From NCBI GenBank assembly GCA_001790445.1, contig MGCQ01000007.1, forward strand, positions 17,030 through 58,805: a DNA stretch of 41,776 nt, written 5' to 3'. The position numbers and the translations under genes are program-made. Position 1 is the first letter of the stretch, and every line of letters starts with the position of its first letter. Source of the stretch: Candidatus Saccharibacteria bacterium RIFCSPHIGHO2_12_FULL_41_12 (GTDB lineage Bacteria > Patescibacteriota > Saccharimonadia > Saccharimonadales > 2-12-FULL-41-12). The notes beneath the pieces were generated by a model, which did not search any database, was not told where the DNA came from, and saw only the letters and a list, made by a program, of their open reading frames with translations. Below, piece by piece: positions 8,163 through 14,724 of the stretch.

Positions 8163-9145
8163 ATGAGTGAAAGCAATTTAATTACATACAACAACCAACT
8201 TCGCCTAGCTTTCTCTGACGTAGACGAAACGATAGCAGATGTTTATACACCTGCCGAGCCAGAGATGATTACTGAGCTTTCGTCATATTTACAAGACGGT
8301 GGCAAACTATTTATGGTAACTGGCGGAGTATAGCACGCATACAAAGGGATATAACTGACCATATAGATCCCTCATTACGCCATGATATTCTTGTTAGCCA
8401 TTGTAGTGGTGTTGAAGTATGGGGTTTCACGGATACAGGCAGCTTGAGAGATGAGCCTTTTTATAGTATCTATGAAGCAACATTTACGCCAGAAATGAAA
8501 GAAGCGTGGCGGGAAGTCATTGAGCAGCTCGTAAGAGAGTTTGTGCTTCGCGCTCACCCCGCCCAGCCAAAAATAGATTTTTGGGATACCATTGGTCGTG
8601 ACCCACTAGATATTATGCTTGATGACCGTGGCCCGCAGATAACAATGGAGGTTGTAAACGGTACAGATTTAACTGATGAGCAACTATCCAAGTTAAGTTA
8701 TCCTGTACCTATCACGCATGGAAAGCGAGATTTGCGTACAGCAATTAAAGAGCGTTCTATAAAGCTTTTGAAAGAAGCAGGCGTTCCCATTACCCCACGA
8801 TTCGGCGGTAATTTTGCGTTGGATTTTGCAGTTGAGGGTGTGTCAAAGACTACTTCAATCAAGTCTGTACTCATGAAGCCAGAAGTTCTGTCCACAATAG
8901 GCTTAAAATTAGAAGATGTCCAAAACCCAGCAGAGCTAGAAGTTTGGGGTGATAAATACTCTGTTTTGCATGGTGGTACAGATAGGCACATGAGTGAAGC
9001 TTTACCTCCAGAAGTCCGTTCTATTGATTTTCGAGAAGAGGATCCGTCTGAGTTCCCCGAAGGCTACAATATTGTGGTTTGGGGTGGCGAAAAGCATCTT
9101 CACTATGGATTACTTGAATATTTGCGGTCAAGACACGAGCAATAA
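8163..9145 (+). pseudogene. HAD-superfamily phosphatase, frameshifted
   Basis: The ATG at 8163 opens a HAD-like protein with the nucleophile motif DVDET. The frame hits TAG at 8331-8333 just after FMVTGG. The +2 frame continues without interruption as SIARIQRDITDHI and on to 9145, including DIMLDDRG, the basic GVSKTTSI segment and WGGEKHLHYGLLEYL. A single missing base near 8325-8328 would restore one continuous protein of about 327 residues. No slippery heptamer or downstream structure suggests programmed shifting, so this is a recent inactivating indel or a sequencing error. Before the break it would be a cytoplasmic HAD phosphatase, perhaps acting on a sugar phosphate. It has its own leaderless-type promoter and faces the tRNA-Leu gene. 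Confidence 0.8.
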
Positions 9146-9159
9146 TTCTCTACCGTTCT

Positions 9160-9245
9160 TGGTGCGCGAGAGAGGACTTGAACCTCCACGCCTTTGCAGG
9201 CACTTGCCCCTCAGACAAGCGTGTCTACCATTCCACCACTCGCGC
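9160..9245 (-). tRNA. tRNA-Leu(GAG)
   Basis: Minus-strand class II tRNA with encoded CCA. The acceptor is GCGCGAG/CUCGCGC and the anticodon loop is CUGAGGG, giving anticodon GAG (codon CUC/CUU). It has a long variable arm (UGCC-UGCAAA-GGCG) and a normal T-loop (UUCAAGU). Confidence 0.93.
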
Positions 9246-9256
9246 GCATTGATCCA

Positions 9257-9262
9257 ATTATA
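9257..9262 (-). promoter_or_regulatory. -10 box for tRNA-Leu(GAG)
   Basis: Minus-strand TATAAT, 11 bases upstream of the tRNA 5' end at 9245. Confidence 0.5.
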
Positions 9263-9296
9263 GCATTTATATCTTTCATAATCTAAGAGGTTAATG

Positions 9297-9302
9297 TATA
9301 AT
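9297..9302 (+). promoter_or_regulatory. -10 box for the tRNA-Val/Phe/Gly cluster
   Basis: TATAAT, 10 bases upstream of tRNA-Val. It probably drives the three closely spaced same-strand tRNA genes ending at the terminator at 9668-9691. Confidence 0.5.
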
Positions 9303-9312
9303 TATTTGATAT

Positions 9313-9389
9313 GGGTGATTAGCTCAGTTGGCTAGAGCACCTCGTTTACACCGAGGGGGTCGGGGGTTCGAATCCCTCATCACCCACCA
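9313..9389 (+). tRNA. tRNA-Val(TAC)
   Basis: Cloverleaf with acceptor GGGTGAT/ATCACCC, anticodon stem CCTCG/CGAGG with loop TTTACAC (anticodon TAC), normal T-loop TTCGAAT, discriminator A and encoded CCA. Confidence 0.95.
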
Positions 9390-9410
9390 TTGAATATGAA
9401 TAGCCTACGT

Positions 9411-9486
9411 GGCTCTGTAGCTCAGTTGGTAGAGCAGAGGCTTGAAGAGCCTTGTGTCCACAGTTCGAGTCTGTGCGGAGCCACCA
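9411..9486 (+). tRNA. tRNA-Phe(GAA)
   Basis: Acceptor GGCTCTG/CGGAGCC, anticodon loop TTGAAGA (anticodon GAA), D-loop AGTTGGTA, T-loop TTCGAGT and encoded CCA. A spacer of about 100 bases follows before tRNA-Gly; it contains no gene of its own. Confidence 0.95.
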
Positions 9487-9584
9487 TTCGACCTTTTATA
9501 AAAGGGAAAAGAGTAGCCCGAGTGTCGAATTTATTTCGCACCCGGAGCGTTGAGAAAAACCGTAGGTTTGTCTCAAGGATGTAG

Positions 9585-9660
9585 GCGGGTATAGCTCAGT
9601 TGATAGAGCGCATCCTTGCCAAGGATGAGGCCAGGAGTTTGAGTCTCCTTACCCGCACCA
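9585..9660 (+). tRNA. tRNA-Gly(GCC) with A19/U56 elbow; island attachment locus
   Basis: Acceptor GCGGGTA/TACCCGC, anticodon loop TTGCCAA (anticodon GCC) and encoded CCA. The D-loop reads AGTTGATA where its neighbour tRNA-Phe has AGTTGGTA, so position 19 is A instead of G. The T-loop is TTTGAGT, so position 56 is T instead of C. The universal G19-C56 tertiary pair is therefore replaced by A19-U56. Pieces of this gene are repeated downstream in both orientations (9710-9800, 11020-11109), and the adjacent DNA is a variable island, so this tRNA looks like the integration target. Confidence 0.92.
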
Positions 9661-9800
9661 AAGAAAGAAGGTCTTGAAAAAGGCCTTTTTTCTTTGGTCT
9701 GAGCGAGCTCTCAAACTCCTGGCCTCATCAAAAATCAAAAATAGGCCATTCTCCCGACCTGCCTACGGTCGGGAAGTTTGAGTCTCCTTACCCGCACCAA
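9655..9800. repeat. Composite tRNA-Gly-derived repeat R1
   Basis: Starts at the tRNA 3' end (GCACCAAAGAAAG). At 9710-9729 it holds a 20-base inverted copy of tRNA-Gly positions 9624-9643. Next are an A-rich AAAAATCAAAAATAGG segment and a hairpin (CCCGACC...GGTCGGG, about 9753-9772). At 9775-9800 it carries a direct 26-base copy of tRNA-Gly 3' sequence (identical to 9636-9661). The same module recurs at 10992-11109 and in part at 12247-12290. Confidence 0.88.
9668..9691 (+). terminator. Rho-independent terminator after tRNA-Gly
   Basis: AAGGTCTT, GAAA tetraloop, AAGGCCTT with one G-U pair, followed directly by four or more T. Well placed to end the tRNA-Val/Phe/Gly transcript. Confidence 0.8.
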
Positions 9801-9881
9801 CGCGTCTCTTATTATTAGTATTTGATTATGATGTTATGACTAGGGAGGGGAACGTATAGCTGTTTGACATAAAACGTTCAA

Positions 9882-9909
9882 TTGACTGGTTTGCTAAATA
9901 CGTATCATA
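9882..9909 (+). promoter_or_regulatory. Putative promoter of the CDF transporter
   Basis: TTGACT (9882-9887) and TATCAT (9904-9909) are spaced by 16 bases, about 50 bases before the ATG. A 12-base word GGGGAACGTATA occurs at 9847-9858 and again at 9928-9939, on either side of this promoter; it could be an operator pair, but that is speculative. Confidence 0.45.
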
Positions 9910-9962
9910 AGAATAGTATTAGCTTATGGGGAACGTATAAATAATATGCAGAGATTCGCTAA

Positions 9963-10871
9963 ATGTCAGGAATGAATCACGGCTCAACCAACGTAAAAGG
10001 CTTGAAAATAAGTGCCGTACTATTATTCACGTACTTTATTGCGGAAATAACAGTAGCTTTGATAACCGGAAGCTTATCGTTATTGGCTGACGCTGCTCAT
10101 GAACTATCTACTGTCGTAGCTATAAGCGTATCTTTAATAGCAATTAAACTTACACACACTAAGCCTACATCTAAACGCACATTTGGATTTCACAGAGCCG
10201 AGACCGTAGCCGCACTAACTAACGGTCTTTTATTGTTAGGTATGGCTGCATTCATTATCATACGAGGCATTGATCGCCTGTCCAATCCAGTTGAAATGAA
10301 TGCAGCCCCGATGTTTGCTATGGCAATTGGCGGTATAGGACTTGAAATAGCCGCTTTGATAATTATGTATAAAGGCCAAAAAGAAAGCCTCAATATACGA
10401 GGCTCATTCTGGCATGTCATAAATGCCTTTCTAGGCAGTATTGCAGTTATCATCGCGGCTATATTTATTCAAGTAGGTCAAATATACGAAGCAGACACTT
10501 GGGCGGGGCTGGTCTTTGCCGTCATTTTGACATACGCCGCATATGGAATTATAAGGGATGCTTTACGGATATTAATTGATGCCACACCTGCAAGAATTGA
10601 TATAACCCTGATTGAAAAAGATCTCAAAGCAATAAAAGGCGTAAAAACAACCCATCATTTGCATGCTCGTACAGTCGGCGGTGGTATAGAAACTTTCTCA
10701 GGTCACCTAGTAGTAAGTAATAGTAAAAATACTATAGTCGTCCTTACCCAAGCTAAATCAATACTAGAAAAGAAATATGGTTTCAGCCTTTCAACTATTC
10801 AAATAGAAGATGACAGCATATTTGAAAGCGACCCCAAAGAGATTGAATATCAATCTAACGTGAAGCACTAA
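9963..10871 (+). CDS. Cation diffusion facilitator (CzcD/ZitB-like) with altered metal site
   Basis: A 302-residue membrane protein whose sequence follows ZitB/CzcD closely: six TM helices, LADAAHE in TM2, TFGFHRAETVAALTNG in TM3, NIRGSFWHV leading into TM5, and a C-terminal cytoplasmic domain with THHLHARTVGG. Family members export Zn2+ or similar ions by proton antiport. The transport site is normally HxxxD in TM2 and HxxxD in TM5. Here these are H46-x3-T50 and H151-x3-A155, so both Asp ligands are lost while both His remain. It may therefore move a different ion, work poorly, or be non-transporting. It lies alone between two tRNA-Gly-derived repeats, like a cargo gene. The ATG at 9963 lacks an obvious ribosome binding site. 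Confidence 0.87.
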   Translation: MSGMNHGSTNVKGLKISAVLLFTYFIAEITVALITGSLSLLADAAHELSTVVAISVSLIAIKLTHTKPTSKRTFGFHRAETVAALTNGLLLLGMAAFIIIRGIDRLSNPVEMNAAPMFAMAIGGIGLEIAALIIMYKGQKESLNIRGSFWHVINAFLGSIAVIIAAIFIQVGQIYEADTWAGLVFAVILTYAAYGIIRDALRILIDATPARIDITLIEKDLKAIKGVKTTHHLHARTVGGGIETFSGHLVVSNSKNTIVVLTQAKSILEKKYGFSLSTIQIEDDSIFESDPKEIEYQSNVKH

Positions 10872-10906
10872 ACAAAAACGAACACCACATATACGCAATG
10901 AAGTAT

Positions 10907-10942
10907 ATAATTGGGAGGACCGTCCTCCGCTACCTCAGCTAC
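10907..10942. repeat. Third copy of the palindromic GGAGGA repeat
   Basis: Aligns with 5988-6023 over 36 bases with six differences. The core GGAGGAC-C-GTCCTCC is a perfect palindrome around one base, followed by the CTACCTCAGCTAC tail. It lies just after the CDF gene, so the family occurs at two accessory loci in this window. Confidence 0.7.
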
Positions 10943-10947
10943 AAAAT

Positions 10948-10981
10948 TACACCAAGGAGCTCGGCATAGATTCGCTGGTTG
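10948..10981 (+). pseudogene. Relic of an hsdM 3' end (copy 1)
   Basis: The stretch beginning TACACCAAGGAGCTCGGCAT resembles the end of the intact hsdM (13873-13903) and reads YTKELGIDSL in the matching frame, against YTKELGINSP in HsdM. It is much closer to the relic at 14692-14719 (about 24 of 27 bases over the shared part). It implies that another hsdM allele once ended here. The rest of the 10872-11259 gap holds the GGAGGA repeat, repeat R2, a terminator and the fic promoter. Confidence 0.6.
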
Positions 10982-10991
10982 AAATGCATGG

Positions 10992-11109
10992 GCACCAAAG
11001 AAAGAGTCTGGTGTTTTGGCTCAAACTCCTGGCCTCATCAAAAATCAAAAATAGGTCATTCCCCCGTCCGTCTACGGCCAATGAAGTTTGAGTCTCCTTA
11101 CCAGCACCA
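10992..11109. repeat. Composite tRNA-Gly-derived repeat R2
   Basis: Same order as R1: GCACCAAAGAAAGAGTCTG, the inverted tRNA-Gly piece (11020-11039, identical 20 bases), AAAAATCAAAAATAGG, a divergent C-rich centre, then the direct tRNA-Gly 3' copy (11085-11109, one mismatch: ACCAGC for ACCCGC). It ends in CACCA like a tRNA tail and is followed by a terminator, as the real tRNA is. R1 and R2 flank the CDF gene. Confidence 0.85.
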
Positions 11110-11111
11110 CA

Positions 11112-11144
11112 AAAGACTTTTCAGGTTTTGAAAGGTCTTTTTTT
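11112..11144 (+). terminator. Rho-independent terminator after R2
   Basis: AAAGACTTTTC (11112-11122) pairs with GAAAGGTCTTT (11130-11140), an 11-bp stem with one G-U pair and a 7-base loop, followed by TTTT. It mimics the tRNA-Gly terminator arrangement. Confidence 0.8.
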
Positions 11145-11221
11145 GCCCACCAATCTGTAGATTATCTGATTTTTGGGTGTAAATATTGTTTGAAAGGTTC
11201 GGTTTTTAGTTGTTAGTAAAA

Positions 11222-11250
11222 TTGAAACTTCATAGAGTTTGTGATAACAT
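11222..11250 (+). promoter_or_regulatory. Promoter of the fic gene
   Basis: TTGAAA (11222-11227), 17 bases, TAACAT (11245-11250); the ATG follows at 11260 with no Shine-Dalgarno. An overlapping TATAAA lies at 11251-11256. Consistent with a leaderless or very short-leader message. Confidence 0.55.
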
Positions 11251-11259
11251 TATAAAGTT

Positions 11260-12180
11260 ATGAACTACTCAACACAGTTAAAATCTATCCTCAACGCCTC
11301 TGGTTGGTCTCAAGAACAGTTGGCGCATAACCTCAACGTATCTTTTGCGACGCTTAACTCTTGGATCAATGACCGCTCACAACCGAGAGCTAAAGCATTA
11401 CTGAGCATTGAAAAACTGTATCTTGATACGGTCGGCGTAGATAGTGTAGACGATGCAGCACTCATGCCAGCCAAACTGGCCGCATTGAAGCTATTGGCTA
11501 GCCCCAAATCAATCTCTGGTAGTAAAGAAGTTCTAGATAAATTAACTCTTTACCTGACTTATCACACCAACACTATTGAAGGTAGCACGATGACCCTCAG
11601 TGATGTTGAAGATGTTATCTTTGACCATAAAGTATTATCCAATCGTACCGCCATAGAACAGACCGAGGCGCGCAACCACCAAGCAACGCTCCACTGGTTG
11701 CTACAGGAACTTGTAGATAAGGGTAATGGCTTTGTTATTGATGAGAAGCTAATACTTGGTATTCACTTACGCCTCATGAATGGGATTATCAGCGATGCAG
11801 GCCAGTATCGAAAACATGCTGTGCGGATTATAGGTTCGCATGTGGCCTTGGCTAACTGGGCAAAAGTACCCGAACTTGTAGCCAGCCTTATCGATGACTT
11901 AAAAAGCCCATCTACGGATATCATCAAAGTGTTAGCTGCTACTCATGCCCGATTTGAGAAAATACATCCGTTTAGTGATGGCAATGGACGTGCTGGTCGT
12001 TTAATTTTGCTCGCTCAAGCCCTCAAAGCTGGACTTATCCCACCACTAGTAGTTAAAGAGCGCAAGCATGCTTACTACAAATATCTTGAACTTGCCCAAA
12101 CTAAGGATGACTACATGCCACTCGAGCTGTTTATCTCTGAATCTATGCACTTCACGCAGGAGCTGCTCAATAGTAAGTAG
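11260..12180 (+). CDS. XRE-type HTH / Fic domain protein (class II, self-inhibited)
   Basis: A 306-residue protein. Residues 5-50 form an XRE-like helix-turn-helix (SQEQLAHNLNVSFATLNSWI). The Fic domain contains the catalytic loop HPFSDGNGRAGR at 236-247, matching HxFx(D/E)GNGRxxR with every key residue present. Residues 103-108 (TNTIEG) fit the inhibitory motif (S/T)xxxE(G/N), with E107 expected to block the ATP gamma-phosphate. This makes it a class II Fic with its inhibitor built in at the N-terminal side. Such enzymes transfer AMP to Ser/Thr/Tyr of a target protein. The HTH may allow autoregulation. It sits alone in the island between repeats R2 and R3, just upstream of the restriction operon. 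Target unknown. Confidence 0.9.
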   Translation: MNYSTQLKSILNASGWSQEQLAHNLNVSFATLNSWINDRSQPRAKALLSIEKLYLDTVGVDSVDDAALMPAKLAALKLLASPKSISGSKEVLDKLTLYLTYHTNTIEGSTMTLSDVEDVIFDHKVLSNRTAIEQTEARNHQATLHWLLQELVDKGNGFVIDEKLILGIHLRLMNGIISDAGQYRKHAVRIIGSHVALANWAKVPELVASLIDDLKSPSTDIIKVLAATHARFEKIHPFSDGNGRAGRLILLAQALKAGLIPPLVVKERKHAYYKYLELAQTKDDYMPLELFISESMHFTQELLNSK

Positions 12181-12246
12181 ATAGCCCTATAAACATCTAG
12201 TATCATATCTTCTGAGGAATAGAGTTATACTTTCAGCAATAATGCT

Positions 12247-12290
12247 GCACCAAAGAAAGAGTCTGTTGTTCAGGCTCAAACCCTGGCCTA
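12247..12290. repeat. Partial composite repeat R3
   Basis: GCACCAAAGAAAGAGTCTG (12247-12265) is identical to 10992-11010. It is followed by a GGCTCAAACCCTGGCCTA stretch (12273-12290) related to the inverted tRNA-Gly piece, then it breaks off. It lies between fic and hsdM and marks the third boundary of the repeat series. A weak -10 (TAAAAT, 12322-12327) follows, for hsdM. Confidence 0.75.
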
Positions 12291-12349
12291 CATACCTCTA
12301 GATTTTCTCTGTTAATAGGAGTAAAATTATAGAGAAAAAGAGAGGTAAA

Positions 12350-13921
12350 ATGTCCGAAGACCAGAAAAAACAGCTACAAACCCAACTATGGAAAATCGCT
12401 AACGAACTACGTGGCAAGATGGATGCTGATGAATTTCGCGATTATATCCTTGGCTTCATCTTTTACAAATATCTTTCAGAAAAAATTGAGCTCTACGCCA
12501 ACAAAGAGCTTTTAGCCAATGACGGCATCAAGTACGCCGATATTGATGAATCTACGGATCAGGGAGCAGAAATTTTAGGGGCTGTGAAAATCGCGGCCAT
12601 CGACAAACTTGGCTATTTCCTCAAACCCAGCGAGCTGTTCCATCACGTTGCTGCGCACGGCAATCTGAACGACAACCTGATCGAACAGCTAGAAAAGACT
12701 CTGGGCGATATCGAATCTAGCACTATGGGCCAAGATAGCGAAGACGACTTTGACAAACTTTTTTCAGAGCTTGACCTCAACGCTAGTCGTTTGGGCAAAA
12801 CTGTTAGCCAACGCAACGATCTCATCGCCAAAGTACTGGTACATCTGGATAAAATTGATTTTCAGCTAGAAAATTCTCAGATCGATATTCTGGGCGATGC
12901 CTACGAATATCTGATCAGCCAATTTGCCAGTGGCGCCGGTAAAAAAGCTGGTGAATTCTACACTCCCCAAGAAGTAAGCACTATACTGGCCCGGGTCGTC
13001 ACGAACGGCAAAAAACAGCTCAAAAGTGTCTACGATCCAACCTGTGGCTCTGGCTCATTATTGCTGCGAGTAGCCAAATATGTGCAAGATGTTGATCATT
13101 TTTATGGTCAAGAACTAAATAACACCACCTACAACCTAGCGCGCATGAATATGATTTTGCATGACGTACATTTTGCCAATTTTGACATCAAGCAAGAGGA
13201 CACGCTCGAGAACCCACAACATGCCGAGCTACGTTTTGAGGCAATTGTTGCCAATCCGCCCTTTAGCGCCAACTGGTCAGCAAATCCGATCCACCTCAGT
13301 GATGATCGTTTTAGCCAATACGGCAAACTGGCACCCAGCAGCAAAGCAGATTATGCGTTTATTCAGCATATGGTTTACCAGCTCGACGACAACGGCACTA
13401 TGGCGGTGGTTATGCCACATGGCGTGCTATTTCGCGGGGCGGCTGAAGGCCATATCCGCCAATATTTGATCAAAGAAAAGAACTATCTCGATGCCGTGAT
13501 TGGTTTGCCTGCAAATTTGTTCTTTGGTACTAGCATTCCAGCCTGTATTTTAGTGTTCAAAAAATGCCGCACCAACCCAAATGATATTTTGTTTATTGAT
13601 TCCAGCCAACACTTTGAAAAGGGCAAGAACCAAAACCGACTGCGTCCGAGCGATATCGATAAAATCATCGAAACATACAGCCGACGCAAAAGCGAAGATA
13701 AATACAGCTACGTCGCTCCGCTTAGCGAGGTAAAAGAAAACGACTACAACCTCAACATCCCCCGCTACGTCGACACATTTGAGGAAGAGGAAGAGATCGA
13801 CCTCGACAAAGTCGTGGCAGAAATCCGCAAAATAGACAAAGAGTCAGTAGGAATTGACCAAAAAATCGCAAAATACACCAAGGAACTCGGCATAAACTCG
13901 CCATTCGGAGAAATAAAATGA
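12350..13921 (+). CDS. hsdM: Type I restriction-modification methyltransferase subunit
   Basis: A 523-residue HsdM. The N-terminal helical domain (QTQLWKIANELRGKMDADEF to about residue 160) is followed by an N6-adenine methyltransferase domain: GEFYTP at 201-206, the S-adenosylmethionine motif DPTCGSGSL at 229-237 and the catalytic NPPF at 302-305. With HsdS it methylates the recognition site and with HsdR forms the restriction complex. The ATG is preceded by AGAGG (12341-12345), close to the start. The stop overlaps the DUF3800 start by ATGA. The gene is visibly richer in G+C than the DUF3800 and RloC-like genes in the same operon. The C-terminal KELGINSP region is echoed by relics at 10948 and 14692. 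Confidence 0.95.
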   Translation: MSEDQKKQLQTQLWKIANELRGKMDADEFRDYILGFIFYKYLSEKIELYANKELLANDGIKYADIDESTDQGAEILGAVKIAAIDKLGYFLKPSELFHHVAAHGNLNDNLIEQLEKTLGDIESSTMGQDSEDDFDKLFSELDLNASRLGKTVSQRNDLIAKVLVHLDKIDFQLENSQIDILGDAYEYLISQFASGAGKKAGEFYTPQEVSTILARVVTNGKKQLKSVYDPTCGSGSLLLRVAKYVQDVDHFYGQELNNTTYNLARMNMILHDVHFANFDIKQEDTLENPQHAELRFEAIVANPPFSANWSANPIHLSDDRFSQYGKLAPSSKADYAFIQHMVYQLDDNGTMAVVMPHGVLFRGAAEGHIRQYLIKEKNYLDAVIGLPANLFFGTSIPACILVFKKCRTNPNDILFIDSSQHFEKGKNQNRLRPSDIDKIIETYSRRKSEDKYSYVAPLSEVKENDYNLNIPRYVDTFEEEEEIDLDKVVAEIRKIDKESVGIDQKIAKYTKELGINSPFGEIK

Positions 13922-14562
13922 GTAGTTACATATTTATGGACGAAAGCGGTGATTTGGGCTTCGATTTTACCAAAAAGAAAACCTCTCACTATTTTGTGGT
14001 AACCTTTTTATTTGCGAAAGACAAGAAAAAGCTTAACAAGTTGGTTCGGAAGATTTTTAGAAACTTTAGCAAAACAGAAATAAAAAATCACCACGGCACG
14101 CTACACGCATTCAAGGAAAAACCCGTAACTCGCATGCGGTTATTGAATCTACTCTCAGAGCAAGACGTGTATATTCTGACCGTTAGAATGAATAAAAAGA
14201 ACGTCTATACAAAATTGCAAGATGAAAAACACGTACTCTATAACTATGTGGTGAATATATTGCTAGATAGAATGATCAGAAAAAAGCTAGTCCCACAGAA
14301 CAAGCCCGTACACTTTGTTGCATCAAAAAGAGAAACGAACAAGTTTTTGAACGAAAACTTTGCGACATATCTTAAAGAACAGTCTAAAACTAATCACAAA
14401 CTAGATATTAATATTGAGATCAAAACCCCTAGTGAAGAAAAAGGGTTGCAAATTGTAGATAGTTTGGCGTGGAGCTTCTTTAGAAAATACGAGCACGAAG
14501 ATGAATCGTATGCAGACATAGTCAAAGGTAAAGTGGTTGAAGAAAATGGCTTATTCACATAA
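13918..14562 (+). CDS. DUF3800 domain protein inserted in the restriction operon
   Basis: A 214-residue cytoplasmic protein with the DUF3800 signature at the extreme N-terminus (SSYIFMDESGDLG) and a second conserved acidic region near the C-terminus (GLQIVDSLAWSFFRKYE). DUF3800 proteins are predicted to have an RNase H-like fold with acidic active-site residues and are common in defence and mobile loci; the activity is not established. The gene is translationally coupled to hsdM (ATGA) but AT-richer. It is followed by a 160-base gap with three hairpins and an hsdM relic, as if it had been inserted between hsdM and the next gene. Family call good, function unknown. Confidence 0.8.
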   Translation: MSSYIFMDESGDLGFDFTKKKTSHYFVVTFLFAKDKKKLNKLVRKIFRNFSKTEIKNHHGTLHAFKEKPVTRMRLLNLLSEQDVYILTVRMNKKNVYTKLQDEKHVLYNYVVNILLDRMIRKKLVPQNKPVHFVASKRETNKFLNENFATYLKEQSKTNHKLDINIEIKTPSEEKGLQIVDSLAWSFFRKYEHEDESYADIVKGKVVEENGLFT

Positions 14563-14583
14563 CCATCACCCAGAAAAGGAAAA

Positions 14584-14632
14584 TCCTCTGTCGTTATTTA
14601 CGAGGAACCATACGGAGCCCCACGACAGAGGA
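14584..14632. other. Long-loop hairpin after DUF3800
   Basis: A perfect 11-bp inverted repeat (TCCTCTGTCGT at 14584-14594, ACGACAGAGGA at 14622-14632) encloses 27 bases. Two further hairpins follow: CATAAGC/GCTTATG (14656-14674, 5-base loop) and CGGCG/CGCCG (14700-14715). None has a proper T tail. They may stabilise, attenuate or process the polycistronic message, or be the ends of a lost element. Confidence 0.55.
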
Positions 14633-14691
14633 ATTACTTACCATCTGCATTGTAGCATAAGCATTCCGCTTATGTCAATCTCACAACAAAA

Positions 14692-14719
14692 AAGGAGCTC
14701 GGCGTAGCTTCGCCGGTTT
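14692..14719 (+). pseudogene. Relic of an hsdM 3' end (copy 2)
   Basis: AAGGAGCTCGGCGTAGCTTC and the following CGCCGGTTTAG read KELGVASPV-stop, the C-terminus of an hsdM allele (compare KELGINSP in HsdM here). The relic stop lies six bases before the ATG at 14725, so an hsdM of this type probably once directly preceded the winged-helix gene. Confidence 0.6.
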
Positions 14720-14724
14720 AGATT

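Noticed and set aside
8310-8340. Programmed -1 frameshifting in the HAD gene
   Set aside because: No slippery heptamer and no downstream hairpin at the break; a one-base deletion or error is simpler.
9390-9584. 64-codon ORF across tRNA-Phe
   Set aside because: It overlaps a clear tRNA gene and has no coding character.
9655-12290. Insertion sequence or prophage
   Set aside because: No transposase, integrase or phage structural gene is encoded; the repeats are tRNA-derived rather than IS ends.
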